A stretch of DNA of 64,000 bases from Cyanobacteria bacterium UBA11370 (lineage in GTDB: Bacteria; Cyanobacteriota; Cyanobacteriia; Cyanobacteriales; Coleofasciculaceae), in contig DNGI01000047.1 of assembly GCA_003486645.1 (NCBI GenBank), positions 1-64,000 of the forward strand, in the 5' to 3' direction. Under the pieces are notes generated by a model. It had not been told where the DNA came from and made no database searches. It was given only the letters and a program-made list of their open reading frames with translations. Positions 45,201-54,300 of the stretch are shown piece by piece. A program made the translations under genes and the position numbers. How positions within the stretch are numbered: position 1 is the stretch's first letter; each line of letters opens with the position of its first letter.

Positions 45201-48200
45201 CACAATCCCCACCTGGGAGTCGGATAGCATGAAAGCTAGGCGCTCTTGGGGATAAGCTGGGTCTAAGGGGACATAGGCTCCACCTGCTTTGAGAATGCCC
45301 AAGAGTCCAACTATCATTTCTAGGGATCGCTCTACGCAGATACCCACCAGTTCCTCTGGCTTCACACCAAGCTGTTGTAGGTAATGTGCCAGTTGATTAG
45401 CTCGCTGATTCAACTCTCGATAGGTTAATTGTTGACCTTCAAACACTACTGCCACAGCATCGGGGGTGCGTTCCACCTGAGCCTCAAATAGCTCATGAAT
45501 ACACAGGTTGAGAGGATAGTCCGTCTGGGTATCGTTCCACTCCCGAAGCAGGGTATTGGTCTCAGCTTCAGGCAAAAGCGGTAACTCATAAAGATGGCGA
45601 TCGCGATCGGTGACAATCCCAGAGAGCAATGTCTGCAAATGTCCTGCCATTCTGGCGATCGTATTTGCCTCGAATAAGTCCGTACTGTACTCGAAGGTGC
45701 CAATCAGTCCCGAATCGGTTTCTTCCATGTACAAGGTCAAATCAAACATTGCTGTAGTTCTGTCGCTCTCTACAGCACTCAACGTCAAACCCGACAACGT
45801 TATCTCTGACTTGGGTGTATTTTGAAGCACAAACATAACCTGGAACAGCGGATTGTAACTGAGGTTCCGCTGCGGCTGGAGTTCCTCTACCAACTTCTCA
45901 AAGGGTAAATCTTGGTGAGCATAGGCTCCTAAAGCCACCTCGCGTATCCGACTCAACAACTCCCGAAAGGTGGGATTGCCCGATAAATCAGTCCGTAGCA
46001 CCAGAGTATTGACAAAAAAGCCGATCAGTCCTTCGAGTTCGGCTCGGTTGCGGTTGGCGACGGGAGAACCCACCACAATATCCTCGCTTCCCGTGTAGCG
46101 GTATAGCAGAGTTTTGAACGCTGCTAGTAGGGTCATAAACAGCGTGCTTCCTTCTTGCTGGCTTAAGGTTTTGAGGGCTATCGATTGCTCTTGGGAAAGT
46201 GCAAATGTATAGGTAGCACCCTGGAAGGTTTGAATGGCGGGTCGTAGGTAGTCCGTCGGTAACTCCAGCACGGATGGTGCGCCATCAAGGTGTTGCCGCC
46301 AGTAAGCAAGCTGAACCGCCAACACTTCTCCCTGTAGCCACTGCCGTTGCCAAGTTGCAAAGTCCACGTACTGAATCGGGAGTTCAGCTAAAGGTGAGGA
46401 TTGCCCATTACAAAAGGCTTGATACAGTACAGACAATTCCTGCACGAGTACATCAATAGACCAACCATCAGAGGCAATATGGTGCAGGGTGAATAGGGCG
46501 ATATGCTCCTGTTCGCCGAGGCGCAGTAATTTGACCCGAAGCATGAGGTCACTCTTTAAGTCAAAAGGCTGTTGCGCTTCTGCTCTGATCAGTTCTTTTG
46601 CGTTCGTCTCTTGTTGGGCAGTTGGTAACTCACTAAGGTCGAGTACGGGCAAGGGTAGTGTGGTTACGGATGAAATGACGAGTTCAGGTTGCTCGTCTAC
46701 AGTTCTGATACGAGTTCGCAAGACTTCATGGCGACGGAGAATTTCGTTGAGACTTTGTGCTAAGGCGGCTTGATTGAGCGGCCCTTGTAAACGCAAAGCC
46801 CCAGCCATGTTGTAAAAAGGATTGTGTACTTCTAACTGGGACAGGAACCATAACCGCTGTTGTGCAAAGGATAAGGTTAATTTGCCATCCCTGGAAATGC
46901 GCTGAATGGGGGGGACTTCCAACCCTAACCCAGCCTGATTGGCGCGTTCAATGTCTTTGGCTAATTGAGTAACTGTCGGTTCCTCAAACAAGCGACGCAG
47001 AGGCAGTTCGACCTCAAAGACTTGCCGCACCTGGGAAATAACCCGCGTTGCTAACAGGGAGTGTCCGCCTAACTCGAAGAAGTTGTCGTGAATGCCTACT
47101 CTTTCAACGCCCAGAACTTCTGCCCAAATCCCAGCCAGCATTTCTTCAACCGGGGTAGAAGGTGCAACAAACGTGCTTTCACGCTGAAGTTGTTTCAGGT
47201 CAGGTGCAGGCAAAGCCCGACGATCTACCTTACCACTAGGAGCGATCGGCAAACTCTCCAACACGACAAAAGCTGAGGGCAGCATATGCTGGGGCAACCG
47301 TTCTTTCAGGAAGTTACGCAGTTGCGGTACCCGTTCGCTGCTGATTGCTGAGGTGTTATGTAGTTCTTGAGTTTCAGAGTTCAAGACTACATAAGCAACT
47401 AAACGCTTGTCACCAGGAGTATCTTCCCTAACTACAACGACACTTTCTCCTACCGCTGGATGCTGACTCAGTAACGCCTCAATTTCTCCCAGTTCAATGC
47501 GGAAACCACGAATTTTTACTTGGTGATCAATCCGCCCTAAAAACTCAATGGTTCCATTAGGTAACCACCTGCCCAAATCTCCGGTTTTGTAAATTAAATC
47601 CCTGTTGGTTCCTGGTAACGGTTTAGCCGTACTTGGAAACGGGTTAGGAACAAAACTGAAATTGGTTTTCTCTTCATTTTTCCAATACCCCTCACCCACT
47701 CCATATCCTGATACACAAATCTCTCCCGGAACTCCGATCGGGACTAAGTTCATCTGAGAGTCAAGGATATAAAGATTTAAATTAGCTAAAGGTTTCCCAA
47801 TCGGTACTGTTCGTTGGTTTTCCGGTAAAGGCTTTTCAATAATGAACTGAGTAATATCATCAGCCGCTTCAGTTGGTCCGTAAGCATTAACGACCTTAAT
47901 TGAGGGATACAAATGCAAACACTGATTGACCAGATTTACCGATGCCGACTCTCCCGTTACCATGATCCACTTCAGGTCAGGTAATAATCTTTCTTGAGGG
48001 GATAAACGGGAAGCATAGTTCAGTAAAGCAGTAAGAACGACGGGTACTAATTCTAGAATTGTGAGTTTTTCTTGTTTAATAATTTGGAATAACTTTTCAG
48101 GATTAGAAACCGTCTCAGTGTCTACAATGACTGTCCTTCCCCCAATTAAAAGTGGTGCCAAAAATTGCCAAACCGAAATATCCGATGAAGCTGGAGCACT

Positions 48201-49688
48201 TTGCAAAAAACTATACTCTTCAGTAAATTCGAGAGCATCAAACTGAGCATAAATATGATTAATTGCACCACCATGATTAATAATGGCACCTTTAGGGAAT
48301 CCAGTTGAACCGGAGGTATAAATCATGTAAGCCGGGTCAATTCCCCGATTGATAAAACCTAGATTCTCATCCGGAAGGTTATCAAAATCTAGTGGACTAA
48401 ATATAGTAATGTCAGGAAATGTTTCACCCGGTACTGAATTAGGCTTAGTCTCTAAACATATTAGGCATTTCAATTGAGGACAATATTTAACTAAATTGGT
48501 GATTGTTTTTACCAGGCAAGACTCTGTTAAGAGAACGCGCACTTCACTATTCGATAGCATATACCTGATTCTCTCCGGAGGATATGTACTATCAATAGGC
48601 ACATAAACTGCCCCCACTTTTAAAATAGCAAGTATAGCTATCAAGAAATTGGTATTACGCTCTTTTAGGATACCAACGAATTCTCCTTGCCTAACTCCTG
48701 AATCTTGGAGTAATCTAGCTAGTTGATTAGCTTTTTTATTGAGTTCTTGATAAGTGAGTTGTCCTCCTTCACAAACTACGGCTGTTTGATCAGGATTTTG
48801 AGATACCTGTTCTTCAAATAAGTGATGAATCGTCTGAGAAACTGGATAGTTTCGAGAATTGTGATTAAAATCTTTAAGTAATTGGTGCTTATCCGATTCT
48901 TTTAATAAATCAACATCCGACAGCTTGATATTGATATTCTGAAAAATCTTCTCGATAGCAGTAACATAAGATTTGCCAAACAATTCAATTGTTTTATTGC
49001 AAAAAACAGATTCTTTGTAGTCAACTCTACACCGAATCTTATTTTCTACCACAACAAAAGAAAACGTTAGGTCATTGTTCAAGCTTAGTATATCTTTGGA
49101 GTCATGGATATTTTCCAATAAAACGCAAATATCAAAAAGTGAGCAGCGGTTTTTAAGGTGTGGTAATTTTAAGAGTTGAACTAATCGCTCAACTGAATAG
49201 CCTTGATGGTTATAAGCACTAATTGTAATCTCTTTAACGTGAAGCAGTAAATCTTTGAAGCTAATCTGATTAATTCCACTAAACCGCAAAGGTACAGCTT
49301 GATTGCCTAAACCATCACAACTCTTTTGTTTATAACTAGGAGAGCCGACAATTAAATCAGTAGTTACTGTGTATTTTTGCAGCAATACAATGAGAACTCC
49401 TAAAAGAACTAGATAGATGGAGAAGTAAGATTTTTTTGTAAATTTAATAATAAATTCGGATAACTCAACGGGTAAATCAAAAGCAACACATTCATTCTTA
49501 TTAGTAGCAGAATTAGGTCTTAAATAATCAGGGATTAGATTAGTTTCTGGTAATTCTCCAGAGAGTTGTTTTAACCAATAGATTCTCCGAGAAAGTAAGA
49601 GTTGGCAAGGCTCAGACAATTTATTTGCCAATTTCTCAATGGCTTGTTGAGTCAGAACTTCCTTTGGGTCATCTATCTGAATACTCAT
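42276..49688 (-). CDS. NRPS: half-C, A(Dab-like), PCP, C, A(Gly), PCP, C
   Basis: A 2470-residue protein. It begins, like its sister at 28190-33334, with only the C-terminal half of a condensation domain (about 1-275). A1 reads D-I-W-E-V-G-A-D-D (Dab-like, same as the sister). PCP1 (FFELGGHSLLATR) is followed by a C domain with HHIASDGW. A2 reads D-I-L-Q-L-G-L-I-W, the Gly code. PCP2 and a C-terminal C domain with HHIVTDGW follow, positioned to pass the chain to the Asp module on a separate protein. The terminal C contains a HIP1-associated insertion (43025-43085). AGAGGAA precedes the ATG. The missing N-terminal half of the first C is presumably compensated by the stand-alone C gene immediately upstream. 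Confidence 0.93.
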   Translation of the reverse strand: MSIQIDDPKEVLTQQAIEKLANKLSEPCQLLLSRRIYWLKQLSGELPETNLIPDYLRPNSATNKNECVAFDLPVELSEFIIKFTKKSYFSIYLVLLGVLIVLLQKYTVTTDLIVGSPSYKQKSCDGLGNQAVPLRFSGINQISFKDLLLHVKEITISAYNHQGYSVERLVQLLKLPHLKNRCSLFDICVLLENIHDSKDILSLNNDLTFSFVVVENKIRCRVDYKESVFCNKTIELFGKSYVTAIEKIFQNINIKLSDVDLLKESDKHQLLKDFNHNSRNYPVSQTIHHLFEEQVSQNPDQTAVVCEGGQLTYQELNKKANQLARLLQDSGVRQGEFVGILKERNTNFLIAILAILKVGAVYVPIDSTYPPERIRYMLSNSEVRVLLTESCLVKTITNLVKYCPQLKCLICLETKPNSVPGETFPDITIFSPLDFDNLPDENLGFINRGIDPAYMIYTSGSTGFPKGAIINHGGAINHIYAQFDALEFTEEYSFLQSAPASSDISVWQFLAPLLIGGRTVIVDTETVSNPEKLFQIIKQEKLTILELVPVVLTALLNYASRLSPQERLLPDLKWIMVTGESASVNLVNQCLHLYPSIKVVNAYGPTEAADDITQFIIEKPLPENQRTVPIGKPLANLNLYILDSQMNLVPIGVPGEICVSGYGVGEGYWKNEEKTNFSFVPNPFPSTAKPLPGTNRDLIYKTGDLGRWLPNGTIEFLGRIDHQVKIRGFRIELGEIEALLSQHPAVGESVVVVREDTPGDKRLVAYVVLNSETQELHNTSAISSERVPQLRNFLKERLPQHMLPSAFVVLESLPIAPSGKVDRRALPAPDLKQLQRESTFVAPSTPVEEMLAGIWAEVLGVERVGIHDNFFELGGHSLLATRVISQVRQVFEVELPLRRLFEEPTVTQLAKDIERANQAGLGLEVPPIQRISRDGKLTLSFAQQRLWFLSQLEVHNPFYNMAGALRLQGPLNQAALAQSLNEILRRHEVLRTRIRTVDEQPELVISSVTTLPLPVLDLSELPTAQQETNAKELIRAEAQQPFDLKSDLMLRVKLLRLGEQEHIALFTLHHIASDGWSIDVLVQELSVLYQAFCNGQSSPLAELPIQYVDFATWQRQWLQGEVLAVQLAYWRQHLDGAPSVLELPTDYLRPAIQTFQGATYTFALSQEQSIALKTLSQQEGSTLFMTLLAAFKTLLYRYTGSEDIVVGSPVANRNRAELEGLIGFFVNTLVLRTDLSGNPTFRELLSRIREVALGAYAHQDLPFEKLVEELQPQRNLSYNPLFQVMFVLQNTPKSEITLSGLTLSAVESDRTTAMFDLTLYMEETDSGLIGTFEYSTDLFEANTIARMAGHLQTLLSGIVTDRDRHLYELPLLPEAETNTLLREWNDTQTDYPLNLCIHELFEAQVERTPDAVAVVFEGQQLTYRELNQRANQLAHYLQQLGVKPEELVGICVERSLEMIVGLLGILKAGGAYVPLDPAYPQERLAFMLSDSQVGIVLTQQPLLESLPHHQAQVLCLDTDWETIRQKSVDNPVHCATSENLAYLIYTSGSTGLPKGVQIPHSAVVNFLTSMARQPGLTSSDIFLAITTLSFDIAALELYLPLITGARVVIASRETATDGKKLIQSLTASGATVMQATPATWRMLLAAGWQGSQELKILCGGEALPRDLAEQLLARGAAVWNLYGPTETTIWSTVYQLEATQLEKSLVPIGHPIANTTIYLLDSFGQPVPIGVPGELYIGGAGVARGYLNRPELTAQRFILHPVGGRLYQTGDLARYRSDGTLEYLGRTDDQVKLRGFRIELGEIEAVLSQHPAVVQAVVTVREDEPDNQYLTAYVVAQEPLPDLTHELRQFLTQKLPHYMIPSAFVRLETLPLTPNGKVNRRALPAPDSSNDYGQKSFVAPRNPVEETVVGIWVQVLGVESVGIYDNFFELGGHSLLATQLISRLENCFEVELPLRRLFEEPTVAGLAAAIQEALKSESGQNAPPIDRIARNGKLPLSFSQERLWLLEQLQPGSLAYTMPGALHFVGSLDVAALEQALNEIVRRHEVLRTTFGVVDGQAVQVIAPFLTMKLPVMNLEELSEVEQSQNVQQFVTRWSQQPFDLTQGPLLRWMLLQLNPQEHLLVLNIHHIVTDGWSVGVFFRELTTLYYACCQGQPSPLPELSIQYADFAVWQRQWLQGEVLETQLTYWKRQLGTIPPVLKLSSDRPLGGGKANRSSTSSSAGKKHSFALSSTLTEALKTLSHREGVTLFMTLLAAFKIWLHCYSQQEDIAVGSPIANRNRCETEELIGFFVNTLVLRTALSGNPTFQDVLKRVREVALGAYAHQDLPFEKLVAELQPERNLGNNPLFQVWFVLQNTPMPTVELPGLTLNSLEVETGVARYDLKLDLTETATGLTGFFEYKTDIFEAATIARMTQFYETLLITVVEHPNIPLNELIEILRNTEKEQQLAQEQEFKTARHQKLGNIRRKSVKR
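43025..43085. repeat. HIP1-associated insertion inside a C domain
   Basis: A segment ending in GCGATCGC (43077-43084) and containing GCTTTGCCACCGCCCAAAGG is translated in frame as PLGGGKANRSSTSSS within the last C domain of the 2470-residue NRPS. The matching positions of the other C domains are shorter. Confidence 0.55.
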
Positions 49689-49744
49689 GGTTTATTTCCT
49701 CTAATTTATTTTTGGCTTTAATCTGCTGTCTTGAGATGAATGCT

Positions 49745-51142
49745 TTAATTGCATAAACTAAAATCAAAACAGACTTCTTTTTCTAAATCCGAACTTATAT
49801 TTGAATGAATTGCATTGAACAAAGATAAGTCTTTGAGGCGTACTTCAGGATTAGCAACTATGTTTTGGAGTAATACTTCCAGATGTTCCAATATCCCAAT
49901 AATCGTTTCCTTGTCAAAGCGGTGGCTATAATAGGCAATTTCTATTCCTAGTTTTGAACTGGGATAAAAGACAATATTGAGTGGATAATTCGTCCAGTAA
50001 AAGTTGCTATGGAGTTCTAGCTCTATATCTTCCCATTCCGGTAAACTCTCATTATTTGTGACTTTCTCGAACACTACTAAACTCTCGAACAAAGAGCGAT
50101 CGCGCGGCACTTCACTCCACCCTTGAATTTTGACCAGTGGACTGTATTCGTACTGACGCATTTCTACAAGTTGCTCCTGAAGCTGTTTGAGCCAAGGTAG
50201 TAGATACTGTTCTTGATCAATCTCCACCCATACAGGTAAACTGTTGATTAACATTCCGATCATCGAATCAGCCCCTTTTAGGTCTACTGGACGACCAGCA
50301 ACAGTACATCCATAAACTACTTTTTGCTCATCAGTGTAATCACTGAGCAGCAAAGCCCAAACTCCCTGCAATAGGGTGAATAATGTGAGTTTATGCCGCC
50401 GAGCAAATACCTGTAGTCTTGCTGTAGAATCTTTTGATAGATAGGTGAGTTGATGAGCGACTGTTTCTTTCTGGCTGGACAAATTGTCAGCGTACAAATT
50501 AGTTAAGGAAGTAGTAGATTTTAATCCTTTTAGCTTCTGTCGCCAGAAAACCTCCGCTTTAGATAAGTCTTGCTTTTGTAACCAAGCGATGTAGTCCCCA
50601 AAGGAACTACTAGCTGCAAATGAAATATCTCTACCCTGACAAAATGCTTGATAAAGTTGACCAACTTCCTGAAAAATTAATGCAAGTGACCAACCATCCG
50701 CAATGATAAAGTGTGCGCTAAAAACAAATTCGTAGTAAGACTCGCTAAAATGGAACAAATTCAGCCGTATCAGGAAGTCTTGGGATAAATCAAAACCCTG
50801 CTTACGGTCTTCTTCCAGAAACGCCTCTAATCTTTTGCGCTTTTCGACTGGCTCTCTTCCCCGCCAATCATGCTGTTTTAGGGGTACTGTTACTTGCTTA
50901 TAAACAATTTGTACGGGTTTTTCAATATCTTCCCAATAGAAACTGGTACGCAAGCTGGTATGCCGATTAACTACTTCCTGCCAAGCGCGGTGAAAAGCAT
51001 GAACATTTAGCTTGCCACGCAAAGACAAAGCCATCTGAATTAAATATAATGAACTCAATTCAGGAGCATAGGTACAGTGAAAAAGGATACCTTCCTGTAG
51101 CGGTGAGAGTTCGTAAATATCTTGAATGTTTTCGTTTTCCAT
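49745..51142 (-). CDS. Stand-alone NRPS condensation domain (AHxxxDG variant)
   Basis: A 465-residue protein made of one condensation domain. It begins MENENIQDIYELSPLQEGIL, the C1 motif, and is homologous end to end with the stand-alone C at 34806-36203. The active-site motif reads SAHFIIADGWS: the first His is Ala, but the second (catalytic) His, Asp and Gly remain, so it may still be active. It sits between the Gly NRPS, whose tail carries an E-C type linker, and the half-C/Dab NRPS. The expected role is joining the growing chain on Gly to Dab in trans. No ribosome binding site is obvious. Confidence 0.85.
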   Translation of the reverse strand: MENENIQDIYELSPLQEGILFHCTYAPELSSLYLIQMALSLRGKLNVHAFHRAWQEVVNRHTSLRTSFYWEDIEKPVQIVYKQVTVPLKQHDWRGREPVEKRKRLEAFLEEDRKQGFDLSQDFLIRLNLFHFSESYYEFVFSAHFIIADGWSLALIFQEVGQLYQAFCQGRDISFAASSSFGDYIAWLQKQDLSKAEVFWRQKLKGLKSTTSLTNLYADNLSSQKETVAHQLTYLSKDSTARLQVFARRHKLTLFTLLQGVWALLLSDYTDEQKVVYGCTVAGRPVDLKGADSMIGMLINSLPVWVEIDQEQYLLPWLKQLQEQLVEMRQYEYSPLVKIQGWSEVPRDRSLFESLVVFEKVTNNESLPEWEDIELELHSNFYWTNYPLNIVFYPSSKLGIEIAYYSHRFDKETIIGILEHLEVLLQNIVANPEVRLKDLSLFNAIHSNISSDLEKEVCFDFSLCN

Positions 51143-51216
51143 CTTGAAAATTACTGTAAATTAGACACCATCAATTCAATCTATTCCTGAGAACACCTAC
51201 AACATAAGGAAAGACT

Positions 51217-51249
51217 TGGGAGACAAGGAGGACAAGGAAGACAAGGCAG
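51217..51249. repeat. 9-bp tandem repeat (inverse orientation)
   Basis: Three to four units related to GACAAGGAG, the complement of the CCTTGTCCC family, lie between the Gly NRPS gene and the stand-alone C gene. Confidence 0.75.
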
Positions 51250-51331
51250 AGGTATTTTGAAAATCATTTAGACTGGCTATAGGTTTGTTTTTTCAAACGG
51301 TGTAAACTCAGATTAGTTACCTTTTATTGGC

Positions 51332-54300
51332 TTACTTTTTACTTGATCGCTTGATTTTATTGAATATTTTGTCAAGGTCTTTTTGATTGATCTGGGCTTG
51401 GGGGAAGTTTGAAGAGGTGTAATTTTTAGCTTCATTCGATGGGGGAATGAAAGACACCATCTCAGTATTTACCTCTTGTTCAGCTTGGAGAGTTTGTAGC
51501 GTGTTAGCGACCACTGCCAATTCAGCAATGGTCTGGTTATCAAATAGCTGTTTGGGGATAAGCGGCAAACCCGCTTGGTTAGCTTTGTAGATAATTTGGA
51601 TGCTTACAAATGAATCCCCACCTAATTCAAAAAAGTTATCGTGGATACCAATTCTCTCAACACCGAGAACTTGAGTCCAAATTTCGGATAGAACCTGCTC
51701 AACTGGAGTTCTTGGAGGCACAAAAGTACCTTCAGGTCTAAGCTTGGTGAAATCTGGTACAGGCAAAGCGCGATGGTCTACCTTGCCATTGGGAGTGAGC
51801 GGTAGTGCCTCCAGCATTACAAAAGCCGACGGCACCATATAATTAGGCAACTTTTTCTTTAAAAAGCCACGCAGTTTATGCGTCATATCCTCTAAAGATG
51901 CCTGACCGACGATATAAGCCACCAAGCGCTTGTTGGCTGGTTCATCCTGCCGCACGAGCACCACCGCTTGTTCTACGGCTGGGTGTTGCCGCAACAGGGA
52001 TTCAATCTCCCCTAACTCAATGCGGAAGCCGCGCAGCTTGACCTGATGGTCAATGCGCTCGATGTACTCAATCGTGCCATTGGGTAGATAACGCGCTAAG
52101 TCCCCCGTCTTGTACAACCTTCCTAGCACTCGATGATGGATAAACTTTTGCTGACTCAGTTCGGGGCGATTGAGATAGCCTCGCGCTAGTCCTGCACCGC
52201 CAATGTGCAGTTCCCCTGGAATACCCATCGGCACAGGTTGCCCCCATGAGTCGAGCAGATACACCTGAGTATTGGCAATCGGGCATCCAATCGGGACTTG
52301 TGCCTTGACGAGTTTGGCTGCCTCTACCTGAGAGACAGTAGACCAAATCGTGCTTTCCGTCGGTCCGTACAGGTTCCATAGCGCCGCACCTTTGGTCAGT
52401 AACTGTTCGGCTAAGTCGCGGGGTAAGGCTTCACCCCCACAGAGGATTTTCAACTGAGGATTACCTTGCCACCCAACTCCTAACAACATTTGCCAAGTAG
52501 CTGGAGTCGCTTGCATGACTGTGGCACCAGAAGAGTTGAGCTGCTCGATGAGCTGTTTGCCATCGCTAGCCACTTCCCGACTCACTAATGCCACACGGGC
52601 ACCTGTAATTAGGGGCAGGTACAACTCTAGAGCAGCAATATCAAATGAGATCGATGTTACAGCCAGGAGTACGTCAGTCTGTGTTAATCCTGGCTGGCGC
52701 TGCATGGAGGTTAAGAAGTTGACCACAGCGCTATGGGGAATTTGCACCCCTTTGGGTTTCCCTGTAGAACCTGATGTGTAGATGACGTAAGCCAGGTTTT
52801 CCGGTGTGGTGCTGCTAGTGCAGCATGGCGGAAATAACTCAGCACCTAAAATCTCTCCCTTGTCCCCCTTGTCTCCCTTGTCCTCCTTGTCTCCCTTTTG
52901 CTCAGACGTGGTGACAAACTTCTGCCGTCCTGCACTAGTCGGATTAGTGTAACTTTGTTGGCTGATGCTGTGCCCATCGCTATCTAAGACGACGACTCGT
53001 GCCTGATGAGAGGGTAGGGTGGAGAGTAACCGTTTCTGGGTTAGTAAGACAGGCATTTGGGAATCTGACACCATCAAGGCAAGACGTTGTTGGGGGTAAG
53101 CGGGGTCTAGGGGGACATAAGCTCCACCCGCTTTGAGGATGCCTAACAATCCAACGACCATTTCTATTGAACGCTCGACACAAATTCCCACTAAGACTTC
53201 GGGTTTGACACCCAGTGTTTTCAGGTAATGTGCCAGTTGATTGGCTCGCTGATTGAGTTGCCGATAGGTGAGCTGTTGATCTTCAAACACCACAGCTACC
53301 GCATCAGGGGTTTGTGCTGCTTGGGTTTCAAATAGCTGGTGGATGCAAGCTTGTTTTGGATAATCTGCCTGAGTATTGTTCCACTCCTCCCACAATTGAT
53401 ACTGTTCGGCTGAAGTTAACACAGGTAAGTCACACAGGCGCTGGTCGGGATTGGCGACAAGGCCTTCTAATAAGGTCTGGAAATGCCCTACCATCCGCGT
53501 TATTGTCGAGTCATCGAACAGGTCGGTATTGTACTCTACTCTGCCTGCCAAACCCGATGGTGTTTCGCTCAGATCAAGGGTTAAATCAAACTGCGAGGTC
53601 TTGGTATCAACTCTTTCTGAAGGACTCAAGTTTAGACCAGGAAGCTCCAAGTTCGTGATTGGGATATTTTGCAAAATAAACATCACCTGGAACAACGGCG
53701 GGTAACTCAAGTCTCGTGCTATTTGTAATTCTTCCACGAGCTTTTCAAACGGCAAGTTTTGGTGGGCATAAGCTTCCAAAGTTACCTCTCGCACCCGTTT
53801 TAACAATTCCCGGAAGCTGGGATTGCTAGACAAATCAGTACGCAGCACCAAGGTATTGACAAAAAAACCAATCAGCCCCTCTATTTCCGTGCGGTTGCGG
53901 TTAGCAATGGGTGAACCGACCAGAATATCCGCCTGCCCCGTGTAGCGATAGAGTAAGGTGTTGAACGCCGCTAGCAGTGTCATGAAGAGAGTGGAGTGTG
54001 TTTGCTGACTTAAAGCTTTAAGCGCCTCGGTGATTGTATTGGGCAGTATAAATAATTGGGTTGCACCTCGGAAGGTTTGGGCTGGCGATCGCGGACGGTC
54101 AGTGGGAAGCTGTAGCAGAGTGGGAGCGCCATCGAGTTTTTGCTTCCAGTAGGACAACTCTTTGTTGAGTACTTCTCCCTGCAAGTACTGCCTCTGCCAT
54201 ACCGCGAAGTCGGCATATTGGATGGGTAATTCAGGTAATGGTGAAGCTTGACCTTGGGAGAAGGCTTGGTACAGTTGATTCAACTCGTGGAAAAGCACCT

